The position numbers and the translations under genes are program-made. Source: a bacterium (GTDB lineage: Bacteria; Babelota; Babeliae; Babelales; GCA-2401785). Taken from it: a stretch of DNA of 10,638 bases. The notes beneath the pieces were generated by a model. That model saw only the letters and a program-made list of their open reading frames with translations. It searched no databases and was not told the DNA's origin. The stretch lies in NCBI GenBank assembly GCA_030629865.1, contig DAOVOC010000020.1:1-10638 (forward strand). Direction: 5' to 3'. Position 1 is the first letter of the stretch. Each line of letters opens with the position of its first letter. Below, in pieces: positions 1 through 6,423 of the stretch.

Positions 1-1183
1 GAGTGTTCGATGCTCTTACAAGTCCCCAACCATAATCAAGTTGAGCGCGGATGCCATCGATTGTGATAGTTTTTGCGTTAGTTTTGTTAATAAAATAATT
101 TTTAACATCTTCTACAATTGTTTCCTTTTTCTCCTCCTCGCATGCGATTCGATATTCCGGAGAACTGACTTTTGGGGGAAATGTGCTAAGCAACGTTTCG
201 AGTGATTTATTCGTTTGATGGAGAATCTCAAAAAGTCGCATCATGGCATAGATACCATCGTCATATCCAAAATATCTATGCTTGAAAAAGAAGTGACCGC
301 TAAGTTCGCCGGCTAAAAGTGAATTATTTTTCCGCATTACATCTTTAATAATAGAATGTCCGGATGGTGAGATGATATCTTTAGCGCCCATTTTTTTTAG
401 CTCATCAATTAATCCTTGAGAACTTTTTATGTCAAAAACAACAGACGCTTCCGGATTGTCTAGCAAGACCTGTTTGGCATAAATTGCCAAGAGTTTGTCG
501 CTGGCAACAGATTCTCCATCTTTTGTTATTAAACTTATGCGATCGCAATCAGCGTCGAAGTCAATTCTAAATAAAGGGTTTCTGGTTTCCCAGTTCATCT
601 TTTCGATAAGTTTTGGAATTACTATACTTGCCGTTCCACTTTCACAATCTATAACTGCTGGGATGGATAAATTTTTTAAATGTGAAAAATGTTGCTCAAG
701 CCAATTTATATATGTTTCAACAGCATTCCATTTTTTAATTGTGCCCTTTTTTGAGTGTGGCTTTTGATAGAATTCATTCGAATAACAAAGATGTTTAATT
801 TCTTGAATTTGTTTACCCCAGACAGATTTTTGTTCGAGGCAAATTTTAAACCCGTTGTATTCTTTTGGATTGTGAGAGGCTGTGATCATGAATCCAGAGT
901 TGGCCTTATCGATATTAAACAAAGAAAAATAAAAAACTGGAGTGGGGCAAAGGCCGATATCGATGACATTTACCCCCATGTCTATGATTGCCTCAATTAC
1001 CGTTTTTTTTATTTGTGGCGAATGTGTGCGTCTATCCATACCAACAATTACGGTGGATATTGTTTTGTTTTTTTGTAAAAAATAGGTGATGATTGCTTTT
1101 GCTATTGTTCCTGCATCATCAATTGAAAACTCTTCTTCAACTACGCCGCGAATATCATTTTTTTTAAAAATGTTATTTTTCAT
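1..1183 (-). CDS. alpha-D-phosphohexomutase (phosphomannomutase/phosphoglucomutase family), 3' end off window
   Basis: This enzyme family moves phosphate between C1 and C6 (or C1 and C5) of sugar phosphates in the cytosol, for nucleotide-sugar or pentose-phosphate supply. The frame is open for 394 codons from ATG 1183-1181, with a GGGA Shine-Dalgarno about 10 nt upstream. The N-terminus reads IFKKNDIRGVV, the usual family opening. The phosphoserine loop TASHNP has its catalytic Ser at residue 103. The metal loop is FDADCDR (Asp 210, 212, 214) and the sugar-specificity loop is GELSGH at 292-297. The phosphate-binding C-terminus is reached at DGIRAQLDYGWGLVRASNT, cut by the window edge. Oddity: between the domain 2 start (AVIDCESGTAS) and the metal loop about 33 residues seem to be missing compared with AlgC-type enzymes, including the usual HHPxP segment. 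It is the last visible gene of the operon, 27 nt after the PRPP synthetase gene. The substrate cannot be fixed from sequence. Confidence 0.88.
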   Translation of the reverse strand, partial: MKNNIFKKNDIRGVVEEEFSIDDAGTIAKAIITYFLQKNKTISTVIVGMDRRTHSPQIKKTVIEAIIDMGVNVIDIGLCPTPVFYFSLFNIDKANSGFMITASHNPKEYNGFKICLEQKSVWGKQIQEIKHLCYSNEFYQKPHSKKGTIKKWNAVETYINWLEQHFSHLKNLSIPAVIDCESGTASIVIPKLIEKMNWETRNPLFRIDFDADCDRISLITKDGESVASDKLLAIYAKQVLLDNPEASVVFDIKSSQGLIDELKKMGAKDIISPSGHSIIKDVMRKNNSLLAGELSGHFFFKHRYFGYDDGIYAMMRLFEILHQTNKSLETLLSTFPPKVSSPEYRIACEEEKKETIVEDVKNYFINKTNAKTITIDGIRAQLDYGWGLVRASNT

Positions 1184-1210
1184 GAGTAAATTTCCCTAAA
1201 TATTATAGGG

Positions 1211-2092
1211 TTAATTTGTTTTGTGCTCTAGCGCTTGCGCAAAAAGCGGTGCTACATCGATTTTGTTTGTTTCATGTGAGATAGTGTTTGTCGTCACAAT
1301 TTCTGCAACACCAGAATTTTTTAGTTTGGCGTACGCGTCATGAGCAAAGACTGCATGAATCCCCAAACAGATAGGTGGTTTTGTTTTTAGACTATTAAGA
1401 TGCTTTATGGTTTCTATCATCGTTTGAGCCGTTGATATAATATCATCGACTAAAACTGGCGTATGATCTTGGTAAGTTTCAATGTCGGGCACAGTAATTT
1501 CTACGTTTTTATCTCCATGACGAACTTTTTTTAGAACTACGAATGGGATATCTGCTTGTTGAGCAACGTCTTGAACCCACTGTCTACTTTCTTCGTCTGG
1601 CCCGATAACTATAGGTTTTTTGATATGTTTTTTTATCCAGGCTGCAAGAAGCGCTGATGCGTGGAGCGTTGTTGTTGGGACCGTAAAAATTTCATCTAAC
1701 GATTCATGACGATGTAGATGTGGGTCAGCTGTTAGCAGCCAATCGAAGAGTGAAGACAAAAATTTAGCAAAAATATTGGATGAAACTGTTTCTCCGGGAT
1801 TAAAGCGCTTATCCTGACGCATGTAGCCGAGATAGGGTGTGACAAGACCAATGCTTTTTGCACCCAGTTCCCGTGCGGTTTTGGTGAAAAAGAGCAAGGG
1901 AGCCATTTTTTGATCTGCATCATCAAGGCCACAGACGAGAATAACGTCTTTATCTTTCACGTCTGTTTGTAGTGTGACCAAAGATTCGCCATCAGGAAAA
2001 TGTTTGATACTTAGAGTTCCATGAGAAAATCCGGGGCTTTCTAGCGCCCTTGCAAAACTTTCATATTTTGGGAAAGCGAATAGAATTGGCAT
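1211..2092 (-). CDS. prs: ribose-phosphate pyrophosphokinase (PRPP synthetase), short form
   Basis: Transfers pyrophosphate from ATP to ribose 5-phosphate to give PRPP for nucleotide, His and NAD synthesis. At 293 residues it is slightly shorter than classical Prs (about 310-320). Visible motifs are PYLGYMRQDKRF (86-97, ATP-binding region, classical PYxxYARQDR), DPHLHRHE (123-130, metal/ATP region, classical DLHxxQ), PDEESRQW (165-172) and the PRPP-binding loop VLVDDIISTAQTM (213-225). Several of these depart from the classical allosteric enzymes, which points to a divergent class. The start ATG lies 3 nt after the phosphorylase stop, with its Shine-Dalgarno (GAGGAAG) inside the end of that gene, so translation is probably coupled. 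I recall similar 'PRPP synthetase family' genes next to thymidine/AMP phosphorylase-like genes in other bacteria, which supports a salvage role, but I could not check this. Confidence 0.9.
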   Translation of the reverse strand: MPILFAFPKYESFARALESPGFSHGTLSIKHFPDGESLVTLQTDVKDKDVILVCGLDDADQKMAPLLFFTKTARELGAKSIGLVTPYLGYMRQDKRFNPGETVSSNIFAKFLSSLFDWLLTADPHLHRHESLDEIFTVPTTTLHASALLAAWIKKHIKKPIVIGPDEESRQWVQDVAQQADIPFVVLKKVRHGDKNVEITVPDIETYQDHTPVLVDDIISTAQTMIETIKHLNSLKTKPPICLGIHAVFAHDAYAKLKNSGVAEIVTTNTISHETNKIDVAPLFAQALEHKTN

Positions 2093-2095
2093 TTT

Positions 2096-3607
2096 TTATT
2101 CTTCCTCGATTTCGATGAGATAATTTTCTTCTTTTAGATGATCAAGTGCGTATTTAAGTTCTCCCGGCGATTGTGCGTGGATGGTAAAAAGTATTTCATT
2201 TTTTTTAACCTTGCTTCCGAGTGAGACGTGAAGATCAATCCCTGCCGCCTTGTCGTGTGGTGCTCCTGCAAGTTTGGCTATGAGAGAAATGCGGCGGTTG
2301 TCCATGGATATGACCATGCCAGCTTGCGTCGATAGATAATCATGGATGTATGGAGCTTTTGGAATTTTTCGCATTCCTCCCTGGGCTTCGCATATGTTTT
2401 TGAATTTTCGCCAGGCCTTTCCGCTGTCGAGCAATTCTGTCGCAATTTTGATTCCCTCCGCCTCATCAATTTTTGGAGAAAATGCAAAAATATTTCCAGA
2501 AAGTTTTATCGCGCGATCACGCAAGTCTTTTGGAGCTGATGAATCGTTTTGTAAGACAGAGAGAACGTCTCTTGCTTCAAGTGCTGGTCCGATACCTCTG
2601 CCTATCGGTTGTGTGCCATCTCCAAAAATAACTTTTACCGTTATCCCTAGTTTTTTACCGATTGATTCTAGATGGCTTTTAATTTGCTTAGCCGCTTGTG
2701 GGGTGCGGATCTTAGCGGTTGGACCGACTGGCATATCTATGATGACATGGGTAGATCCGGCCGCTATTTTTTTTGATAAAACAGACGCAACCAATTGTGC
2801 TTCACTATCAATATTTAATGCTCTTTCAACACCAATCATCGTATCATCGGCAGGACTTAAGGAGATGGCTCCTCCCCAAACAATACAGCCATGTTCTTGC
2901 CTTACGACATTTTTTATTTTTGCTAGGTCTAGCTTGACTGGTGCGAGTACCTCCATCGTATCGGCAGTGCCAGCGGGAGATGTGATCGCTCGAGAGGAAG
3001 TTTTTGGTATCGTAAGTCCAAAAGCTGCAACAATCGAAACAATAATAGGAGTTGTTCTATTTCCGGGCAAACCACCAACGCTATGTTTATCCACGACAAT
3101 TTTTGCTTCCCAGGAGAGCTTTTCTCCGGTGTCGACCATTGCATTTGTCAAGTCGGCTATTTCTTGATTGTTCATGCGATGTCCAGCACATGCCGTTAAA
3201 AAAGAGGAAAGATGGATGTCAGAATATTTTCCGGCAGTAATATCTTGAACTATTTCTTTAAGTTCATTATTCGAAAGAGTGTGACCATAAATTTTTGAAC
3301 GAACATAGCTAAGAGATGTTACATGTTTTGCATGGCTGACAGTTATCTTATCACCTTCGCGTGCATCCAATAAATTCCATGCGTACTCAGAGAGTCCGGC
3401 TTTTCCTTTCTCAAGTAGGTTGGAAGATACCATGTTGAGTGTTGCTATTATCGACTGTTGGTGACAGGTCACCTTCACACGCGAATGGGCTTCAAATCCT
3501 TCGGAAGCACAAACGTGGCAGTCCTTGCGCATGTAAAGAACAGCCTCTTTGTAGGTGTCAATGCCAAGTTTTTTCAGGGTCAAGAAATTGTTCTTCTCGT
3601 TTGTCAT
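2096..3607 (-). CDS. AMP phosphorylase / long-form thymidine phosphorylase family protein
   Basis: The family catalyses phosphorolysis of a nucleotide or nucleoside; the archaeal AMP phosphorylases convert NMP plus phosphate to ribose 1,5-bisphosphate plus base. At 503 residues it has the long architecture: an extra N-terminal domain (about 1-90), the helical glycosyltransferase-family N-terminal region (about 100-165), the central alpha/beta domain, and the C-terminal barrel domain ending in IEIEEE. Key motifs are KHSVGGLPGNRTT (174-186), SSRAITSPAGTADT (204-217), GGAISLSPADD (245-255) and FGDGTQPIGRGIGPALEARD (328-347). The extra N-terminal domain and the SSRAITSPAGTADT block fit the AMP phosphorylase/TMP type 2 group better than short DeoA. 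It is the first gene of the minus-strand operon. A possible AAGAGG Shine-Dalgarno lies 11 nt before ATG 3607. Whether it uses AMP or thymidine is inference. Confidence 0.87.
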   Translation of the reverse strand: MTNEKNNFLTLKKLGIDTYKEAVLYMRKDCHVCASEGFEAHSRVKVTCHQQSIIATLNMVSSNLLEKGKAGLSEYAWNLLDAREGDKITVSHAKHVTSLSYVRSKIYGHTLSNNELKEIVQDITAGKYSDIHLSSFLTACAGHRMNNQEIADLTNAMVDTGEKLSWEAKIVVDKHSVGGLPGNRTTPIIVSIVAAFGLTIPKTSSRAITSPAGTADTMEVLAPVKLDLAKIKNVVRQEHGCIVWGGAISLSPADDTMIGVERALNIDSEAQLVASVLSKKIAAGSTHVIIDMPVGPTAKIRTPQAAKQIKSHLESIGKKLGITVKVIFGDGTQPIGRGIGPALEARDVLSVLQNDSSAPKDLRDRAIKLSGNIFAFSPKIDEAEGIKIATELLDSGKAWRKFKNICEAQGGMRKIPKAPYIHDYLSTQAGMVISMDNRRISLIAKLAGAPHDKAAGIDLHVSLGSKVKKNEILFTIHAQSPGELKYALDHLKEENYLIEIEEE

Positions 3608-3709
3608 GTCTAGAGGAACCTCTTTTTAAAAAGCCGAAGATTTTCAACTTTCCAAACACTAACAAACTCTTATTACGCAGATCTATAATTTTGTTTTACG
3701 GCTTCTCTC

Positions 3710-3913
3710 TTAAGCCCTTCTAACATACTCCCAAGCAACTTTTCCTTTGCAATTTCGGCACGGTGGGAATCGTTTATCTTTAGCAAGAGGAATCTCTCTT
3801 TGGTCTTCAGACTTGCAACCACTACTGTTTTTACAGTCTCTATCTTTTAATCGATAAACACCTGATTCTGGACAGATTTCCCCGACATTGAAGGTATCGC
3901 CTCGTTTGAGCAT
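3710..3913 (-). CDS. small Cys-rich protein, YjzC-like / PPCxxC zinc-ribbon-like
   Basis: A 67-residue protein. It has the pattern G-D-x-F-x-x-G at the start (residues 5-11), CPESGVYRL (14-22), then Cys 27 and Cys 33, and FPPCRNC (49-55) followed by an aromatic Trp-Glu-Tyr segment. This resembles small widespread bacterial proteins of the YjzC-like type, whose paired cysteines near the C-terminus suggest a metal knuckle. No molecular function is known to me. The start is well supported: AGGAGA lies 5 nt before the ATG and overlaps the TAA of the upstream HIT gene, so the two are probably translated together. There is no signal peptide or membrane segment. Metal binding is inferred from the cysteines only. 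Confidence 0.72.
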   Translation of the reverse strand: MLKRGDTFNVGEICPESGVYRLKDRDCKNSSGCKSEDQREIPLAKDKRFPPCRNCKGKVAWEYVRRA

Positions 3914-3918
3914 AATAA

Positions 3919-3924
3919 TCTCCT
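3919..3924 (-). promoter_or_regulatory. ribosome binding site overlapping the HIT-gene stop
   Basis: On the minus strand the HIT stop TAA runs directly into AGGAGA, 5 nt before the ATG at 3913. This strong Shine-Dalgarno fixes the start of the small Cys-rich gene and implies translational coupling with the HIT gene. Confidence 0.75.
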
Positions 3925-4470
3925 TTATAGGTGTGTGAGTTCACGCTTCATTAGAATAACGTTCTCTCTAAGCTTACTCATTGAGATCGGGCTTTTGAAT
4001 ATGTTTGCAACAAAACTCCACAATAAACCAAAGATAGCTATCTTTTTGTGTTTTGTTTTTTTCTTCGGAATGTAGTGAAAATGGACGTGAGGAACGGTTT
4101 GACCAACTGCGGCACCATTTTTTTGATGGATTATGTATGCCGATGGACCGTAGATTTTTTGTACCGCGAGGTTTGTTTTCTTTAGAAGTCGCCCAATTGC
4201 CAAAAATTCTTCGTTGGTGATTTCATCAAATCTTTCGATGTGGCGTTTTGTGACAGCCATGCAATGCCCTGGTTGGATTGGTTTATGGTTGCATAGGCCC
4301 ATAACTAAGTTGTCTTCATAGAATCTGTGAGTTTCTAGGATCTGGTGATTACAAAACAGACAAGGTTTATTGTCTGAGAGCTGTGTGGAGATCTGCCACC
4401 ATGTAAAACTGGCGCCAGTTATTGCAAGTGAAATAAATGTGATTAGGGTTATTTTTGTAAGTTTTTTCAT
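3925..4470 (-). CDS. HIT-family nucleotide hydrolase/transferase with N-terminal membrane anchor
   Basis: HIT proteins hydrolyse or transfer nucleoside monophosphates from phosphoramidates and dinucleotides using a nucleophilic histidine. The signature HVHFHYIP sits at 128-135, with His 130 as the expected nucleophile. Upstream are the conserved GHCMAVTKRHIERF (68-81), FxxIGRLLKKTN (90-100) and IIHQKNGAAVGQTVPH (113-128). CLFC at 37-40 with His 77 and His 128 could form the structural zinc site seen in some HIT proteins. Unusually, residues 6-25 are a hydrophobic segment after MKKLTK, so the protein should be membrane-anchored or exported, and there is a second hydrophobic stretch at about 144-157. 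At 181 residues it is longer than typical HIT proteins (about 110-145). No good Shine-Dalgarno precedes ATG 4470. The next internal Met (57) is too far in, so this start is kept. Confidence 0.85.
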   Translation of the reverse strand: MKKLTKITLITFISLAITGASFTWWQISTQLSDNKPCLFCNHQILETHRFYEDNLVMGLCNHKPIQPGHCMAVTKRHIERFDEITNEEFLAIGRLLKKTNLAVQKIYGPSAYIIHQKNGAAVGQTVPHVHFHYIPKKKTKHKKIAIFGLLWSFVANIFKSPISMSKLRENVILMKRELTHL

Positions 4471-4480
4471 GGGATATTAT

Positions 4481-4495
4481 GGCCTGTCAGGTAGG
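4481..4495. repeat. possible decayed fragment of the GGCCTGCCAG hairpin repeat
   Basis: GGCCTGTCAGG followed by TAGG matches the left end of the hairpin repeats at 4564 and 9964 with one substitution and a short gap, then similarity stops. It lies just upstream of the HIT start. It is short enough to be chance. Confidence 0.3.
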
Positions 4496-4563
4496 ATGGA
4501 TATGCTCAGGACGTGAGTCTGGGGTATAAAAGCACTATTTCGAACCTAAGCCTAGAAGTTAGT

Positions 4564-4596
4564 GGCCTGCCAGCCGTAGCCTTGGCGTAGGCTGGT
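4564..4596. repeat. palindromic repeat, copy A, abutting the tRNA-Arg 3' end
   Basis: A 33-nt element beginning GGCCTGCCAG with a CCAGCC/GGCTGG hairpin (6 bp, 14-nt loop). Its right end, read on the minus strand, starts with ACCA, which coincides exactly with the discriminator base and CCA of the tRNA. It aligns with the copy at 9964-9999: the first 18 positions differ at one base, then there is a 3-nt gap and a related right end. It has no T-run, so it is not a standard terminator. It looks like a REP-type or similar small dispersed palindrome. Confidence 0.7.
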
Positions 4597-4669
4597 GCGC
4601 CCGGTAGGATTCGAACCTACAACCTACGGATTCGAAGTCCGGTACTCTATCCAGTTGAGCTACGGGCGC
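4593..4669 (-). tRNA. tRNA-Arg (anticodon UCG)
   Basis: A full cloverleaf reads on the minus strand: acceptor GCGCCCG/CGGGCGC, D stem GCTC/GAGT, anticodon loop CTTCGAA with anticodon TCG at 4635-4633, a 5-nt variable loop, and T arm GTAGG-TTCGAAT-CCTAC. The discriminator is A and the 3' CCA is encoded. The only weak point is a C/U mismatch at the base of the anticodon stem. It decodes CGA, and possibly other CGN codons. Confidence 0.96.
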
Positions 4670-4705
4670 TTAGTAATGTTAATTTTTATCAAAAAAAGGG
4701 GCTTT

Positions 4706-4734
4706 TGCATAGGTGATTTTGTTTGAATTGACAA
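4706..4734 (-). promoter_or_regulatory. putative promoter of tRNA-Arg
   Basis: On the minus strand TTGTCA (4734-4729) is followed by a 17-nt spacer and TATGCA (4711-4706), about 37 nt before the tRNA 5' end. The -35 is good, the -10 is poor. Confidence 0.35.
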
Positions 4735-4755
4735 ATTAATAGCATCTGTTAGCCT
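4728..4755 (+). promoter_or_regulatory. putative promoter of the DEAD-box helicase gene
   Basis: A perfect TTGACA at 4728-4733 is followed after 16 nt by the weak TAGCCT at 4750-4755; TAATAA at 4755-4760 is a better hexamer but sits at a 21-nt spacing. The -35 overlaps the opposite-strand TTGTCA of the tRNA promoter, so the two transcripts may share one control point. Confidence 0.4.
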
Positions 4756-4831
4756 AATAAAGTCGATCTGACAGTTAATTCCCTACATTAATTTGTAAAT
4801 TATTTTCTTAAGATCAAAGAGTGTTTGCTAG

Positions 4832-4849
4832 GGACAACGTAGTTTGTCC
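4832..4849 (+). promoter_or_regulatory. hairpin in the helicase 5' leader
   Basis: GGACAA and TTGTCC form a perfect 6-bp stem around a 6-nt loop and are followed by a G-run (CGGGGGC). There is no T-run, so it is more likely leader structure than a terminator. Confidence 0.45.
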
Positions 4850-4934
4850 GGGGGCTTTCTTTAAAGGTTAAGAATACCAAATTCTTTTTTTGCTTGCTTA
4901 TTAAAATTGAGCAATACGACCTTGAGTGTAAAGC

Positions 4935-4970
4935 GCCAAATTAGCGAAAGCTGATGAATGAACGCTTGGC
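4935..4970 (+). promoter_or_regulatory. nested hairpin with GAAA tetraloop in the helicase 5' leader
   Basis: An outer stem GCCAA (4935-4939) / TTGGC (4966-4970) encloses an inner stem TTAGC (4941-4945) / GCTGA (4950-4954; one G-U pair) closed by a GAAA GNRA-type tetraloop. It ends 25 nt before the helicase Shine-Dalgarno, a place where folding could affect translation. No known riboswitch class is recognised. Confidence 0.45.
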
Positions 4971-5008
4971 AAGGTTATGTTTAATTTAAATAGGTAAGGA
5001 AAAAATCT

Positions 5009-6292
5009 ATGAGTAATTTACGTTTTACAGAATTGAATCTATCAAACGATCTTCTAAAAGCAGTATCAAACATGGGGTTCGAAACAACGACTCCCATTCA
5101 ATCACTAACTATTCCAAAAATTATCTCAGGAAAAGATGTTATTGGCCGGGCTTCAACCGGAACCGGTAAGACCGCTGCATTTGGTCTTCCAGCAATTGAA
5201 GGAATTGATGAAAAATCAAAAGCGGTTCAAGTTCTTATTCTCTGTCCGACCAGAGAGCTTGCAATTCAAGTTTCATCTGAAATGAACAAATTTTTAAAAT
5301 ATAAAAAAAATGTTTCATCGCTTCCCGTTTATGGTGGGCAACCAATACAGAGACAGCTTTTTGGTCTACAGAGAGGGGCTCAAGTCGTTGTTGGAACGCC
5401 TGGTCGAACGTTAGATCATATCGAGCGTGGAACCTTAAGGCTTGGCAATGTTAAAATGGTTGTTTTAGATGAAGCTGACGAAATGTTGAACATGGGTTTC
5501 AGAGAGGATATTCAGCGGATCTTAAAAGGGACACCAAGCAACCGCCAAACGGTTCTTTTCTCTGCAACAATGCCTCGTGAAGTTTTAGCTTTGACGAAAA
5601 AATTTCAACGAAACCCAGAAATGATTAACGTTGCGAACGAAGAAGTTCGTACGAAAATGATTGAACAGTCTTATTTTGATATTGAAGCATCGAGTAAGAC
5701 TCGATTGCTTGCTCAGTTGCTGACAGAGCATAATCCAAGACTGTCTATTGTTTTTTGTAACACACAAAGAAAAGTTGATGCCGTTTGCGATGATTTACGT
5801 GCGAATGGTTTCTTCTCTGCTGCTATTCATGGTGGGATAAGGCAAAGCAAGCGTGATTCGATTATGAATAAATTCCGGAACGAAAAATTTAATGTTTTGG
5901 TTGCTACCGATGTTGCCGCTCGTGGTATCGATGTTTCCAATATAGAAATTATCTTTAACTATGGAATTCCAAAAGAGACTGAGTCTTATATTCATAGAAT
6001 TGGAAGAACAGGCCGTGCTGGGAAAACCGGTAAGGCGATCAGTTTGGTTTCAAGAGAAGAACGCAGAATGATTCACGACATCATGTACTATTCAAACACC
6101 GATATTAAGTTAACTAAGGCTGAAGGTCTTCCTGATCTTGAATTCGTTTGCAAACCCAAAAGAAGACCTAGTTTTGGTGGATTCGGTGGTGGCCGTCCCG
6201 GCGAATCTCAGAGAGCAAGACCTGGCCGTCCAAGTGCTTCTGCGGCTCCAAGGCGAAGAAGTCGTAACGAACGATGGGGTCGTTCAAATTAA
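5009..6292 (+). CDS. DEAD-box ATP-dependent RNA helicase
   Basis: An ATP-driven RNA unwinding protein of the CsdA/RhlE/CshA type, acting in ribosome assembly, mRNA decay or cold adaptation. All core motifs are present: Q motif (Phe 6, Gln 31), Walker A ASTGTGKT (48-55), PTREL (80-84), GG (109-110), TPGR (130-133), DEAD (154-157), SAT (185-187), SIVFCNT (246-252), ATDVAARGIDV (299-309) and HRIGRTGRAG (329-338). A short Arg/Gly/Pro-rich tail (about 383-427) replaces the long C-terminal domains of CsdA and probably gives non-specific RNA binding. At 427 residues it is a compact, CshA/RhlE-sized enzyme. The start is set by TAAGGA 8 nt upstream. It is a single-gene unit with its own leader and terminator. 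The exact subfamily cannot be named from motifs alone. Confidence 0.96.
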   Translation: MSNLRFTELNLSNDLLKAVSNMGFETTTPIQSLTIPKIISGKDVIGRASTGTGKTAAFGLPAIEGIDEKSKAVQVLILCPTRELAIQVSSEMNKFLKYKKNVSSLPVYGGQPIQRQLFGLQRGAQVVVGTPGRTLDHIERGTLRLGNVKMVVLDEADEMLNMGFREDIQRILKGTPSNRQTVLFSATMPREVLALTKKFQRNPEMINVANEEVRTKMIEQSYFDIEASSKTRLLAQLLTEHNPRLSIVFCNTQRKVDAVCDDLRANGFFSAAIHGGIRQSKRDSIMNKFRNEKFNVLVATDVAARGIDVSNIEIIFNYGIPKETESYIHRIGRTGRAGKTGKAISLVSREERRMIHDIMYYSNTDIKLTKAEGLPDLEFVCKPKRRPSFGGFGGGRPGESQRARPGRPSASAAPRRRSRNERWGRSN

Positions 6293-6342
6293 AAAATCAA
6301 GATAGTTGTCAGGTGTTATAACTTGAAAAGATGAATCAGGAT

Positions 6343-6379
6343 AGCTACTATTCCAATTTGATGGGATAGTAGCTTTTTT
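6343..6379 (+). terminator. intrinsic terminator of the helicase gene
   Basis: A 12-bp stem (6343-6354 with 6363-6374, one G-U pair) with an 8-nt loop is followed by TTTTTT. It lies 51 nt after the helicase stop. There is no T-run on the opposite strand, so it acts on plus-strand transcripts only. Confidence 0.9.
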
Positions 6380-6423
6380 AGTTGTAGACCATAAAAGAAC
6401 AATATTTGGGGTCGTTAGTTGCT

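Larger units (their letters stand above)
4672..5008. other. 337-nt gap between tRNA-Arg and DEAD-box gene: promoters plus structured 5' leader
   Basis: No protein gene is visible. The left part holds divergent promoter-like hexamers around 4728-4734. The right part holds at least two foldable segments (4832-4849 and 4935-4970) and then TAAGGA at 4995-5000, 8 nt before the helicase ATG. If transcription starts near 4765 the leader is about 240 nt, which recalls the long regulated leaders of cold-induced RNA helicase genes. An uncharacterised small RNA cannot be excluded. Confidence 0.5.

Noticed and set aside
495..1078. Two overlapping plus-strand open frames
   Set aside because: They are antisense to the phosphohexomutase, whose motifs are clear on the minus strand.
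2346..3167. A long plus-strand open frame (273 codons) antisense to the AMP phosphorylase gene
   Set aside because: The minus strand encodes a well-matched enzyme here; the antisense frame has no recognisable domain and arises from codon bias.
3699..3716. Small hairpin (GGCTT/AAGCC) at the end of the Cys-rich gene as a terminator
   Set aside because: Only 5 bp and no T-run on the relevant strand.
6343..6379. Terminator used in both directions, also ending the beta-lactamase-like gene
   Set aside because: The minus-strand side has no T-run, and it follows the A-rich side only upstream.
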